From Methanoregula sp. (GTDB lineage Archaea; Halobacteriota; Methanomicrobia; Methanomicrobiales; Methanospirillaceae), in contig JBAZQB010000009.1 in NCBI GenBank assembly GCA_041645435.1, forward strand, positions 1-64,000: a DNA stretch of 64,000 nt, read 5' to 3'. This document shows, piece by piece, positions 29,545-39,076 of the stretch. Numbering within the stretch: the first letter of the stretch is position 1; every line of letters begins with the position of its first letter. Under the pieces are notes generated by a model. That model had not been told where the DNA came from. It saw only the letters and a program-made list of their open reading frames with translations, and did no database searches. The translations under genes were made by a program, and so were the position numbers.

Positions 29545-30627
29545 ATGCAGAAGAAACCAAACGGCCGGCCAGGTTCCCTTTTCCGGTGTAAGCTCATGCA
29601 CGGTGCCATCATCCTTATTTTCCTGATTATTTTCGGATCCCTCATCTGCCTGCCGGCGGCTGCCGATCCATCAGGTACCCCGTTACGGATTGGAGTCCTT
29701 GCCAACAAAGGTACTGACGAATGTATTGCATCCTGGCAGCCGACTATCGATTATCTGAATACCGCCCTTCCCAATTACAAATTCACCCTTGTCCCTCTCA
29801 CCTTTGCAAATATTACCCGTGCAACAGCAGACCAGGACATAGACTTTGTCCTGAGCAACCCTGCAATAACTGCAGACCTGGAAGCACATTACGGGGTCAG
29901 CAATATCCTGACCATGAATAACTATTATGACGGACACTATGTGAAGGAGTTCGGCGGGGTAATTATCACCAGCAGTAACCGGCAGGATATCAGGACCTCC
30001 CTGGATCTCAAAGGTAAACGCGTTGCTGCGGCAGGAGAAAACTCCTTTGGCGGATGGTATTCGGTACTCCGTGAACTTAAAAGTCAGGGGATAGACCCGG
30101 AACGGGATTTTGCCTCGCTCCATTTTTCAGAATCCCATCCTGGCGTGGTCATCAGTGTCCTGAACGGTGAGGCTGATGCGGGGATTGTCCGCACCGGAAC
30201 ATTGGAGCAGATGCAGGATGAAGGGAAAATCCGCATCTCTGACTTTTCAATATTTCCTCCCCCTGATAAATACCAGAATCACGACTTTCCTTACCTTTAC
30301 AGCACCCGGCTGTACCCGGAGTGGTCACTGGCAAAACTCCCGCAGACTGACGATGCCGCTGCCTCCACTGTTGCCATAGCTCTTCTGAATATAACCCCGG
30401 ATCATCCGTCGGCAAAAGCAGCAAAGATGGGGAGATGGACAATCCCGGTCAATTATCAGAGTATTCATGATTGTTTAAAGGAGATTGGGGCACCGCCCTA
30501 TGAAAATACTGTAGTAACTACTCCCATGGATATTATCCGAGACAATCTCTGGTGGATCGTAGGGGGCCTTTTCGTCATTTCCGCTCTGGTATTCATAACC
30601 GCACGATATAGGGAGACGAACCGGTAG
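29545..30627 (+). CDS. Membrane-anchored PhnD-like periplasmic-binding protein
   Basis: The 360-residue protein has an N-terminal signal or anchor helix, then a PhnD/TtrS-type substrate-binding fold (RIGVLANKGTDECIASWQPT, later DLKGKRVAAAGENSFGGW and LNGEADAGIVRTG). A C-terminal membrane helix (WWIVGGLFVISALVFI) follows with a short basic tail. Phosphonate ABC binding proteins lack the C-terminal helix, whereas TtrS-type sensor kinases continue into a kinase after it. This protein stops there. It may be a sensor that lost, or never had, its kinase. GGTGGAA precedes the ATG. Confidence 0.78.
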   Translation: MQKKPNGRPGSLFRCKLMHGAIILIFLIIFGSLICLPAAADPSGTPLRIGVLANKGTDECIASWQPTIDYLNTALPNYKFTLVPLTFANITRATADQDIDFVLSNPAITADLEAHYGVSNILTMNNYYDGHYVKEFGGVIITSSNRQDIRTSLDLKGKRVAAAGENSFGGWYSVLRELKSQGIDPERDFASLHFSESHPGVVISVLNGEADAGIVRTGTLEQMQDEGKIRISDFSIFPPPDKYQNHDFPYLYSTRLYPEWSLAKLPQTDDAAASTVAIALLNITPDHPSAKAAKMGRWTIPVNYQSIHDCLKEIGAPPYENTVVTTPMDIIRDNLWWIVGGLFVISALVFITARYRETNR

Positions 30628-30982
30628 ATCAATAATGACTGGCAGAACCTTTTAGCATAACAACGGCCAAAGGGATGAGGATCACATCATGCTCTCCCAT
30701 GTCGGGAACCCGGCCACACAGGCAGCACTCCACGCGGTCGGGCTTGAACCAAATCCAGCCAGCAATGAGATCTTTGCCGGCGATCCTTCATCATTTTCAT
30801 CACCGTCCGTCCCCAGGCAATTGCATTACCTGACAGGTACCATCATTCCCAAGGGTAACCCGGGTCCAGGGACGGGCAGTCCGTGTGTTCCTGACACATC
30901 CATGATTTTCTGAGGATTTTTAACGGGTGTTGTCTCTTATACTATCGATGCTAATCTAACCTTAAAGAGGAAGAGGTTTGCC
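30628..30982 (+). other. Intergenic region, no supported gene
   Basis: These 355 bases separate the PhnD-like gene from a lipoprotein gene. A 74-codon frame starting at 30689 is Pro/Ser/Gly-rich without signal, motif or binding site and is not called. The ribosome binding site GAGG of the next gene is near 30970. Confidence 0.5.
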
Positions 30983-31414
30983 ATGAAATGGATTCTCTGT
31001 GTAGCGTGTTTATTCGCAATTGCTCTCTGTGCAGGGTGCAGCACTGTCAATAACGCACCGCCAGCATCGGCGGGCACTCCCAATCTCGTTGGAAACTGGA
31101 CGGGTCCCGTGAAAGGCTATATTGAAGGGGTGGGTTTCCGGGAATCCGCCAATGTCAGTATGACACTCATGATCACCGAACAAAAAGACCGCTTGTTTAC
31201 CGGGAATATGATCTTTCCCTTACAATCCGGCGCAACAAGAACCGAGGGATTTTCCGGGGTGATCAACCGTGATGGAAAGACCTTCAGGATCGTCGAATAC
31301 ACCAGCGGCTATAGCGATGGAACCATAGTATCAACAGATGAGATCGAATTAATTTACCTGGACGACACCGAACCTACCATGCTCACCATTGATATCCTGA
31401 AAAGAACTCCGTAG
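30983..31414 (+). CDS. Small beta-rich lipoprotein (paralogue of 55983)
   Basis: The 143-residue secreted protein has lipobox Cys19 (ALCAGC) and a conserved body: PNLVGNWTGPVKGY, ITEQKDRLFTGNM, FSGVINRDGKTFRIVEYTSGY, then a C-terminal strand with DEIELIYLDD. The gene at 55983 has the same layout. The body resembles a small beta-barrel such as a lipocalin-like fold, which is a guess. The function is unknown. Confidence 0.7.
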   Translation: MKWILCVACLFAIALCAGCSTVNNAPPASAGTPNLVGNWTGPVKGYIEGVGFRESANVSMTLMITEQKDRLFTGNMIFPLQSGATRTEGFSGVINRDGKTFRIVEYTSGYSDGTIVSTDEIELIYLDDTEPTMLTIDILKRTP

Positions 31415-31656
31415 GAGGATAAATCTGCAGAATTTGTCTGCATGATTTTTTTCTTTTCGGATAATTCCCCGGCAACAAACGGATATCGCCCCCGTTTGCA
31501 TTGCATGAATACGAGCGGAATGAGGCACGGCCCGGGAGATCCTTTTTTTATCGATACACGCCATTGACGAATTGTTGCGTGCCACATCAGATATCCGGTT
31601 TTTTGTGAACCAATAATTTATATTCATGTACACTGACACGGACATCTGGTGGCGCT

Positions 31657-33300
31657 ATGGATCTGACTCCGGTTGCAGAAGCACTCCTGGAATACCGGTA
31701 TCTTCTAAAAAACGAAACACCTGACGGACTTTTCCGCCGTGTGGCAGATGCCATTGATACTTCCGGATCTCAGGATTTCCTTCGGGTTATGGAAGAATTG
31801 TTGTTCTTGCCAAACTCCCCGACCCTGATGAATGCCGGAACATCCGGCGGCCAGCTCTCTGCCTGTTTTGTATTACCGGTGGAAGACTCCCTGCAGGGAA
31901 TTTTTTCCACCCTCGCTACAATGGCACTGATCCACCAGAGCGGTGGAGGTACCGGGTTTTCCTTCAGCCGTATCCGTCCCGCCGGCGATCCGGTAGATTC
32001 GACATCAGGTGTTGCCAGCGGTCCGCTTCCCTTTATCCGTGTCTTTGACGAGGCAACAAACGCCGTTAAACAGGGGGGAAAAAGGAGAGGGGCAAATATG
32101 GCTGTACTCAACAGTTCCCACCCGGATATACTGGCATTTATCGATGCCAAGAACCAGGGCGCCCTTTCCAATTTCAACATCTCGGTCGGATTCGATGCAC
32201 ATTTTTTTAAATGCCTTGAGCATGGACGGCAGTATGATCTCATCAACCCCCGGGACGGTTCGGTAAAAAAGAGCATCGATGCACGTGAACTCTGGAATGC
32301 GCTCTGCTCCGCGGCGTGGCAGACAGGTGATCCCGGGGTATTGTTTCTCGATATCATCAACGAGAAAAATACGGTGCCGGGCCTGGGAAACATGGATGCA
32401 ACCAACCCCTGCGGAGAACAACCGTTGTTTCCCTTTGAGAGCTGCAACCTGGGGAGTATCAACCTCTCCCGGTATATTGCACACGGGGATCTGGATGAGG
32501 ACCTTGTACGGAGGGTCACCCGCCAGGGGGTGAAGTTCCTTGACGCAGTTATCGATATCAACAGATTCCCGGTACCTGAAATCCGGGAAAAAACCCTGCT
32601 TACCCGGAAGATCGGGCTGGGTATCATGGGACTTGCTGATGCCTTTATCCTCATGGAGATCCCGTACGAATCGAAAGAGGCGCTCAGGTTTGCCGATCGC
32701 ACCATGGCGCTCATCTCTAAGGAGGCACATGAAACATCCCGGGAACTGGGTGAGGAGAAGGGCTCGTTTCCTGCAATCGACAAGAGTATCTATACCGCCG
32801 CAATGCGCAACGCCACGGTGACAACTATTGCACCGACAGGCTCGCTCCATCTCATTGCCGATACCAGCAGTGGGATCGAACCAGTATTTTCCCTTGCAGG
32901 TACCCGGCGGATGGGCAACAGGTCGCTCCCCCTCATCCATCCCTTACTGAAAAAATATCTCCGGTCCCTCAGCACCGGAGAGGATATCCTTACTGCGGTG
33001 AAACGGACAGGTACTCTTGCTTCCTTGCCGGTACCCGAAGCCATGAAAGAACTTTATAAAACGGCTTCGGAAATTTCAGCAGATCACCATATCCGTATGC
33101 AGGCGGTATTCCAGAAACATGTCGACAATGCAGTCTCAAAGACCGTGAATTTACCGCAGGATGCTGGTGTGGATGAGATCAGCAGGATCTTCCTGCTCGC
33201 CCGGTCACTCGGATGCAAGGGAGTCACCATCTACCGTTACAACAGTAGAAAAGATCAGGTACTCTCACGGGGCTGCGAAATGTGCCGGGTTAACGTGTGA
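31657..33300 (+). CDS. nrdJ: Adenosylcobalamin-dependent (class II) ribonucleotide reductase
   Basis: The 547-residue enzyme makes deoxyribonucleotides using a B12-derived radical. Active-site residues are visible: the redox cysteine pair Cys70 (LSAC) and Cys263 (ESCNLGSINL), and the finger-loop set Asn250, Cys252 and Glu254 in NPCGE. The C-terminal shuttle pair is Cys540/Cys543 in GCEMC. It lacks the ATP cone of larger forms and is shorter than typical 700+ residue versions. GGTGG is placed 7 bases before the ATG and a TATA-like ATTTATATTC lies near 31615. Confidence 0.93.
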   Translation: MDLTPVAEALLEYRYLLKNETPDGLFRRVADAIDTSGSQDFLRVMEELLFLPNSPTLMNAGTSGGQLSACFVLPVEDSLQGIFSTLATMALIHQSGGGTGFSFSRIRPAGDPVDSTSGVASGPLPFIRVFDEATNAVKQGGKRRGANMAVLNSSHPDILAFIDAKNQGALSNFNISVGFDAHFFKCLEHGRQYDLINPRDGSVKKSIDARELWNALCSAAWQTGDPGVLFLDIINEKNTVPGLGNMDATNPCGEQPLFPFESCNLGSINLSRYIAHGDLDEDLVRRVTRQGVKFLDAVIDINRFPVPEIREKTLLTRKIGLGIMGLADAFILMEIPYESKEALRFADRTMALISKEAHETSRELGEEKGSFPAIDKSIYTAAMRNATVTTIAPTGSLHLIADTSSGIEPVFSLAGTRRMGNRSLPLIHPLLKKYLRSLSTGEDILTAVKRTGTLASLPVPEAMKELYKTASEISADHHIRMQAVFQKHVDNAVSKTVNLPQDAGVDEISRIFLLARSLGCKGVTIYRYNSRKDQVLSRGCEMCRVNV

Positions 33301-33659
33301 CCGGAGTTCCGGGAATGTATTTCCTGGCAGCCGAAAACGTACACACGGCTCATGCCGGCCGGATCCCTTACCCCACTTCCTGTCCCGTATCCCGGACAAC
33401 GGCACAGGCGCGGTCCCGTCCCGGTTCTCCCGTGACAGGGTATGGTAGGACAACCGGAACCCGGATAGTACCTCCGGGAATGGTGAAATTGCCGTGGTCA
33501 TGACCCGGGAACACAGCGGTGAGAGACCCTGATCTCCTGTCCTGGCCCATTTTCTTTTCAGATTCCGGATCCACGAACGTTCCGATCTCACGGGCCCGCA
33601 CGAACATTTATCTTTGCCGGTGCTTATTGCAACCGTACAAGAGAGCTCCACGGCAGGCT

Positions 33660-33668
33660 GTATAAAAA
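33660..33668 (+). promoter_or_regulatory. Possible TATA box upstream of the thermosome gene
   Basis: GTATAAAAA lies 33-41 bases before the thermosome ATG. A second A/T box (AACATTTATC near 33604) lies further up and would leave a longer leader that keeps AAGGAGGG at 33686-33693, so either may be used. The rest of the 400-base gap between nrdJ and this gene holds no supported gene. Confidence 0.4.
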
Positions 33669-33700
33669 CATCTTCCGTGAGCGTGAAGGAGGGATAAAAG

Positions 33701-35344
33701 ATGTCACAACAGCTTGGCGGGCAGCCTGTTCTGATTCTTAAGCAGGGAACGACAATGAGCCACGGGCAGGAGGCCCAGAACAGCAATATTGCTGCTGCAA
33801 AAGCGATAGCAAACATAGTCCGTTCGACACTCGGGCCAAAAGGCATGGACAAGATGCTCATCGACGGTGTAGGGGATATGATCGTGACGAATGATGGCGC
33901 CACCATTCTCAGGCAGATGGATATCGAACATCCGGCAGCAAAGATGATGGTTGAGATCGCAAAGACCCAGGATGATGAAGTCGGCGACGGGACGACCACG
34001 GCTGTCGTACTTGCAGGAGAACTTTTAAAGAATGCGGAGGGGCTGCTCAGGCAGCAGGTTCACCCGACCGTTATTGCCGAAGGATACCAGCATGCTTCAG
34101 TAAAAGCGCTGGAAATCCTTTCCGGAATTGCAATCTGCGTGAAACCAACTGATCGTGCAATGCTGACAAAAATTGCACAAACCGCGATCAGTGGCAAGGC
34201 CGCAGAGGCGTACAAGGATCTTCTCTGCGATATGGTTGTAAAGGCAGTAACGATGGTTGTAGATACCGATGGTACGGTAGATATCGGGCACGTGAACGTT
34301 TTAAAGAAAGTCGGCGGTAAGGTGGAGGATTCCGAAATCATTGAAGGTATGGTCATCGATAAGGAAAGGGTGAACCCGGAGATGCCAAAGGAAGTGAAGA
34401 ATGCACAAGTCCTCCTCCTCAACGCTGCCCTCGAGTACAAAAAAACGGAGGTTTCTGCAAAGATCAATATTTCCCGGCCCGGCCAGGTGCAGGCCTTCCT
34501 TGACGGGGATGAGCAGATGGTCCATACCATGGCAGACAAGATCGTGGCAAGTGGTGCAACCGTCGTATTCTGCCAGAAGGGTATCGATGACGTTGCTCAG
34601 GCCTGTCTCACAAAAGCCGGCATTTTTGCCGTTCGTAGGGTAAAGAAGAGCGATATCGAAAACCTTGCGCGGGCCACCGGCGCAACGATTATCAACAGTA
34701 TCCATGCTATCTCCGAAAGTTATCTCGGAACTGCCGGCATTGTGGAAGAGAAGAAGCTCTCCGGCCTGGTGATGATCTATGTCTCGGCATGCAAAAATCC
34801 CAAAGCGGTCTCGATCATTCTCCGGGGCGGGTCAGAACATGTGATCGATGAGCTTGAACGAGGTATACATGATGCGCTTATGGTTGTCAGCGATGTGATA
34901 AAGGACAAAAAAATTGTCCCCGGCGGCGGGGCTCCCGAGATCGAGCTCTCGCTCCAGCTGCGGCGCTATGCATCAACCACGGGAGGCCGTATCCAGCTTG
35001 CAATCGAGGCATTTGCATCTGCGCTCGAGATCATCCCGCGTTCCATTGCCGAGAATGCCGGGCTCGATCCCATCGACATGATCGTTGCGATCCGGGCTGC
35101 GCATGAAGCCGGCAACAGGACCTTCGGGCTGGATGTCTATGAAGGAAAACCAGTTGACATGCTCAAGGCGGGCATTGTTGAACCCCTGAAGGTGAAGACA
35201 CAGGCAATCATGAGCGCTGCCGAGGCTGCGGTCATGATCCTGCGCATCGACGATGTCATCACATCGTCGCGATCCGGCGGCCCTCAGGCGGGAATACCTC
35301 CGGGCGGTATGGGCGGTATGCCGCCGGGCATGCATGACTATTAG
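33701..35344 (+). CDS. ths: Thermosome subunit (group II chaperonin)
   Basis: The 547-residue ATP-dependent protein-folding subunit forms a double-ring cytoplasmic complex. Motifs: LGPKGMDKMLIDGVGD near residue 45, TNDGATIL, GDGTTT at 95-100, and VPGGGAPEIELSLQLR in the C-terminal equatorial part. The Gly-Met-rich tail ends GGMGGMPPGMHDY. It has a strong AAGGAGGG ribosome binding site 7 bases upstream. It stands alone. Confidence 0.97.
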   Translation: MSQQLGGQPVLILKQGTTMSHGQEAQNSNIAAAKAIANIVRSTLGPKGMDKMLIDGVGDMIVTNDGATILRQMDIEHPAAKMMVEIAKTQDDEVGDGTTTAVVLAGELLKNAEGLLRQQVHPTVIAEGYQHASVKALEILSGIAICVKPTDRAMLTKIAQTAISGKAAEAYKDLLCDMVVKAVTMVVDTDGTVDIGHVNVLKKVGGKVEDSEIIEGMVIDKERVNPEMPKEVKNAQVLLLNAALEYKKTEVSAKINISRPGQVQAFLDGDEQMVHTMADKIVASGATVVFCQKGIDDVAQACLTKAGIFAVRRVKKSDIENLARATGATIINSIHAISESYLGTAGIVEEKKLSGLVMIYVSACKNPKAVSIILRGGSEHVIDELERGIHDALMVVSDVIKDKKIVPGGGAPEIELSLQLRRYASTTGGRIQLAIEAFASALEIIPRSIAENAGLDPIDMIVAIRAAHEAGNRTFGLDVYEGKPVDMLKAGIVEPLKVKTQAIMSAAEAAVMILRIDDVITSSRSGGPQAGIPPGGMGGMPPGMHDY

Positions 35345-35481
35345 GTTTGCATGTCACCATTGCAGGTGGAGCCGGGTTCAGGTGATTGTGGAGGGGGCGG
35401 GTATCTTATGTGGGAACGAAAGAGAAAGAGCACCCAAATCTTTAATATCTTGAACTCAATTCTCACATTGGAGTGATCTTT

Positions 35482-36306
35482 ATGGCGGAGCCTAAAAAAA
35501 CGGTCATTGAATACCTGAGCGTGTCCGACCGGGCCTACAAGGAATCCAAGCGTCACGTGAAAGTGGGTGACATCATGAGCCGGAAGGTCATCACGACCAC
35601 ACCCGAGACCACGATGATCCAGGCCGCAAAGATGATGGGTGACAAGCACATCGGGAGCCTTATTGTCATGAAATACAAAACACCCGTTGCTATTGTAACG
35701 GAGAGGGACCTGCTCTCCCGGGTCCTTGCTACCGGCATGGACCTGAGAAAGACCCTGGTCGGGGATGTCATGTCGTACCCGCTCATCAAGATATGCCCGA
35801 CGTTCGAGGTCCGGGAAGCGGCACGGACTATGATCAACAAGAAAGGGAGGCTGGTCGTCTATGTATGCGGCAAACTTGCCGGAATTATCACAGCATCCGA
35901 CCTGATCAGTGGCATGCCCGAGGCCCCGGAGACCTCGATGGTTGTCGATGAATTCATGACACGGGAGATCGTCAGCGTCGATGAAGATGAGACCGTTCTT
36001 GCCGCAGCCGGAATTATGGGGCAGCAGCGGGTTGGCAGCGTGATTGTCACCCGTAACGAAAAGCCTCTCGGGATATTTACCGAACGGGACCTCCTCTCGA
36101 CATTCATTGCCCGTTCACGATCGCTTGATATTCCGATCGGTGAAGCATGTTCCGGACTCATGACATCATCTCCTGCCGGTATCAGCATCCATGAAGCCGC
36201 AAGGATCATGGCTGCAAATCATATCCGGCGGCTTCCCATCATGAAAAAGAAGCAGATTGCCGGGATAATCACTGCACGGGACCTGGTAGAAGCATATGCA
36301 AAGTAA
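35482..36306 (+). CDS. Four-CBS-domain protein
   Basis: The 274-residue protein consists of four CBS domains in two Bateman pairs, each beginning with a phrase such as DIMSRKVITTTPETT or EFMTREIVSVDEDET and ending with xxxTERDLLS or TARDL. Such proteins sense adenine nucleotides or S-adenosylmethionine and regulate a partner. No enzyme domain is attached. ATG 35482 was chosen over an ATG-containing upstream start because GGAGTGA precedes it. A TATA-like CTTTAATATC lies near 35437. Confidence 0.9.
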   Translation: MAEPKKTVIEYLSVSDRAYKESKRHVKVGDIMSRKVITTTPETTMIQAAKMMGDKHIGSLIVMKYKTPVAIVTERDLLSRVLATGMDLRKTLVGDVMSYPLIKICPTFEVREAARTMINKKGRLVVYVCGKLAGIITASDLISGMPEAPETSMVVDEFMTREIVSVDEDETVLAAAGIMGQQRVGSVIVTRNEKPLGIFTERDLLSTFIARSRSLDIPIGEACSGLMTSSPAGISIHEAARIMAANHIRRLPIMKKKQIAGIITARDLVEAYAK

Positions 36307-36384
36307 TTATTTTTTGCAGGGAGGAACATTAAAAACGAGAGAAAAAATTCCGTGAAGGGCTCCAGCCAGGATCTATTATTAACA

Positions 36385-36891
36385 TTACCGCCGCCGGATC
36401 ACCATGAACCAGAAGCCAATAGTGGTTGCCCCGATAACGACAGCAGGATCAACCGGCGATTCCGGCGTGGATGATGGCCAGGGCGTGGGGATAATTATCG
36501 TTGACTTCTTTTCGGGGATCGTCGCGGTTGTCACCCGTGTAGCAGGAGGCGTCTGAGTCATTATATCGTTTGGGATCGGAGAAAGCAGGGCATAGAAATC
36601 GGTCCGATCTCTGCCGCCCACGGTGACTGTCCCCGAATAATCCTGATACAATCTTTTCTGTACACGCACTTCCAGTGTTCCCGTTTTCTCGGTATAATAC
36701 ATGAACGGACTGGTGCCAATTTCGACGTTGTCCAGCCAGATTGTAGCGCCGGGAGGGGTGGTCTCGAAATAGATATTACCCCCGGTCCTCCCGGGAGTTG
36801 TTGTCGTTGTATCCGGAAAGGCGGACACAATACCTATCTGGATCAGCAGGAGCAGGAACACCAGACAGACAAAGAAAGGGAATCGTTTCAT
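36385..36891 (-). CDS. PEGA-domain surface protein
   Basis: The 168-residue secreted protein has a signal peptide (1-24) and a PEGA domain with YFETTPPGATIWLDNVEIGTSP. A Thr/Pro-rich stalk and a C-terminal membrane helix (VVIGATTIGFWFMVI) with basic tail IRRR follow. PEGA domains decorate methanogen surface proteins and are thought to bind other envelope components. Its function is unknown. Confidence 0.78.
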   Translation of the reverse strand: MKRFPFFVCLVFLLLLIQIGIVSAFPDTTTTTPGRTGGNIYFETTPPGATIWLDNVEIGTSPFMYYTEKTGTLEVRVQKRLYQDYSGTVTVGGRDRTDFYALLSPIPNDIMTQTPPATRVTTATIPEKKSTIIIPTPWPSSTPESPVDPAVVIGATTIGFWFMVIRRR

Positions 36892-37181
36892 GCCAGTACT
36901 TCCTAAGCGATAACCTGAATCAATTAACAGGGGAGCGAATTAGTATATTTTTACCAGGACTGCCGGCGATTTTTCCGGCGTCCGTTTGCCGTAATACGGT
37001 ACCTGATTTCTTTTAAAATTGTGGTTGTCGGTGTAATTATAATCATAGGATGCCTGGAGTTCTGACGAAGGAGGTGTCCCCTCGCAGTTCGTCATCTACC
37101 CGGGTGCCGGACACCCCCCGGCGCGACCCGTGAAATTCCGGAAAAATGAACCGGTGAAGAACCGGTTGAACCGTTCACCAT

Positions 37182-37574
37182 TCAGACCAGCGCCGGGACA
37201 AAGAGTGCCAGCAGGGAGAGATCTTCAGGACCGGCACTCACCGTATGATGGTTTTTCGGGGGGGTAACAAATGTCTGGCCGGGCGTTATCGTAACTTCCT
37301 TGTCACCGATAACAAAGATCCCCTTCCCGCTGACAACCAGGTTCCATTCCCACTGGGTCTCGTGGTCATGATCCGCAACCTCGCTGTCTTTCCAGACCCT
37401 GACGAGGTGGTAACTGAATTTGCCCCCGGTATCTTTTCCGGTCACGATATCTTTTAAGAAAACTCCCTTCCACGCGGGATGTGAATACCAGGGTTTTGCA
37501 TTCGCCTCGGTTTCAGTGCCGGGGAAAATAACACTTCCCTGTTCAAAGATCTCAGTAATATGTTTCAGGTCCAT
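37182..37574 (-). CDS. Single-domain cupin
   Basis: The 130-residue small beta-barrel protein has a metal-type cupin motif region VADHDHETQWEWNLVVSG and the second motif GQTFVTPPKNHHTV. It lies 45 bases downstream of adf on the same strand, so the two may be co-transcribed. Whether it is an enzyme or a ligand-binding protein is not clear. Confidence 0.82.
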   Translation of the reverse strand: MDLKHITEIFEQGSVIFPGTETEANAKPWYSHPAWKGVFLKDIVTGKDTGGKFSYHLVRVWKDSEVADHDHETQWEWNLVVSGKGIFVIGDKEVTITPGQTFVTPPKNHHTVSAGPEDLSLLALFVPALV

Positions 37575-37619
37575 AATTTCTCACGCTCCGGTCAGCCATA
37601 AAAATATGGCTGGAAGGAT

Positions 37620-38615
37620 CTATTCGCCTTTTACAGCCGGGAGGACGTCTTTAAAGACCTCAAGTCCCTTCTCCACGTTCGGGCTCGAATTGGCAAGGCA
37701 GAAGTGGGTGATACCGGCCTTCTTGAACCGCTCGATCTCCTTGATCAGCCCTTCAGCATCCGTAGCACAGATGTAATTCTTCTTGATCAGGTCGTGGCTG
37801 ACGAGTGCTGCATGGGCCTGGACTTCCTTGGGTTCGTAGACCTTGTACTTGAACATCGAGGGAACCAGGACCCCTGCCCAGAAACGGTGGCCTTCGATGG
37901 CGCAGGTCATGTCTTCATCGATGGAGTACCAGATGAGCATGGCCTTCTCCATCTTCTTGGGATCCTTTCCTGCCTCCCGTGCGCCTTTCTCGAAGTTCGG
38001 GATCGTTGAGTTCTTCAGGAGTTCCGGGTCGGCTGCAACGGTCATAAGGTGGTCGCCGTACTTTCCTGCCATGTAGGCACCCTTCGGTCCCATCCCGCTG
38101 ATGTATAAGGGAACCACGTCACTGGGCTTGGTGTACAGGAACGCCTTGTCGAGCATGAAATACTTGCCCTTGAACGAGACCGGCTCCTTGCTCTTCCAGA
38201 GTTTCTCCATCACCTCGACTGCCTCGATGGTCATCTCCTGCCGTTCCGGCACGGTCGGCCATTTCCCGTCCACCGGTGCTTCGTTCATCGCTTCCCCTGC
38301 TCCTACAGCACAGCCGACACGATTCGGGTACATCTGCCGGAGGGTTGCAAAGGTCTGGGCGACAATTGCCGGGTTGTACCGGATGATCGGGCAGGTGATA
38401 CAGGTAGAGACGAATACCTTCTTGGTTGCCTGGAGAACTGCACCCATCCAGGCCCATGCCTGCCCGCACTGCGCATCGTCATGATACCACGGGTGGAAAT
38501 GGTCATCAACCCAGATCGAATCGAACCCGATCTTCTCTGCCCGCACGGACTGTTCCAGTGCATCCATCGGCTTGTACTGCTCGATCGATGCGAAATATCC
38601 AACTTTTGTTTTCAT
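37620..38615 (-). CDS. adf: F420-dependent secondary alcohol dehydrogenase
   Basis: The 331-residue luciferase-like (bacterial LLM family) flavin-free F420 enzyme closely matches Adf of Methanoculleus from memory: the start MKTKVGYFASIEQYKPMDAL, then DDHFHPWYHD, CITCPI, VGAGEAMNEAPV and YISGMGPKGAYMAGKYGDH. It oxidises 2-propanol or similar secondary alcohols with F420, supplying electrons for methanogenesis. The upstream 26 in-frame codons are discarded because GAGGT precedes ATG 38615. A TATA-like GGTATATC lies about 65 bases upstream. Confidence 0.92.
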   Translation of the reverse strand: MKTKVGYFASIEQYKPMDALEQSVRAEKIGFDSIWVDDHFHPWYHDDAQCGQAWAWMGAVLQATKKVFVSTCITCPIIRYNPAIVAQTFATLRQMYPNRVGCAVGAGEAMNEAPVDGKWPTVPERQEMTIEAVEVMEKLWKSKEPVSFKGKYFMLDKAFLYTKPSDVVPLYISGMGPKGAYMAGKYGDHLMTVAADPELLKNSTIPNFEKGAREAGKDPKKMEKAMLIWYSIDEDMTCAIEGHRFWAGVLVPSMFKYKVYEPKEVQAHAALVSHDLIKKNYICATDAEGLIKEIERFKKAGITHFCLANSSPNVEKGLEVFKDVLPAVKGE

Positions 38616-38885
38616 GAATACTACCTCGCACCGGTAAAAGAGGAGGTCACGGACGGGCGTTTTTGTGTGATCCAAATCCAGATATACCTGCATCGATCAT
38701 GTACAGATCGGGTTAATCAGCCGGCGTTCACTGACTTAAGAGGCGTTACTGTCGAAAGTTGTAGCCTTTTTTATGGGTTGTCGAACACCAGCCGGCCTCG
38801 CCCATGAGGTCTGCTCAGTTCCGGTTTTTGTGGAATTCTGTTTCCACACGGGAACGTTATCCCAATCCCTACATAAACGTACTTT

Positions 38886-38984
38886 TTATTGCTCGCCATT
38901 GGGTTTGCCCCCAGGGAACGCTGATATTGACGATGTTGTTATCCTGTTCACCGGCAGCGGACCTCCGGTTATTGCTCGCCATTG
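38886..38984. repeat. Exact 16-base direct repeat
   Basis: TTATTGCTCGCCATTG occurs at 38886-38901 and again at 38969-38984, inside a 460-base gap without genes between adf and the PAS regulator. The repeats are 83 bases apart. The rest of the gap shows no gene. Confidence 0.5.
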
Positions 38985-39076
38985 AACCTGACAGAACCCT
39001 CCCGGACACCCGGAATCCCCTCGGGTACCTGACAGGAGAACGGGATGGCGGCTCCATCCATAAAGATACGCAGGGG

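Noticed and set aside
30689..30913. 74-codon frame between PhnD-like gene and lipoprotein
   Set aside because: It has no binding site, no fold-like composition and no motif.
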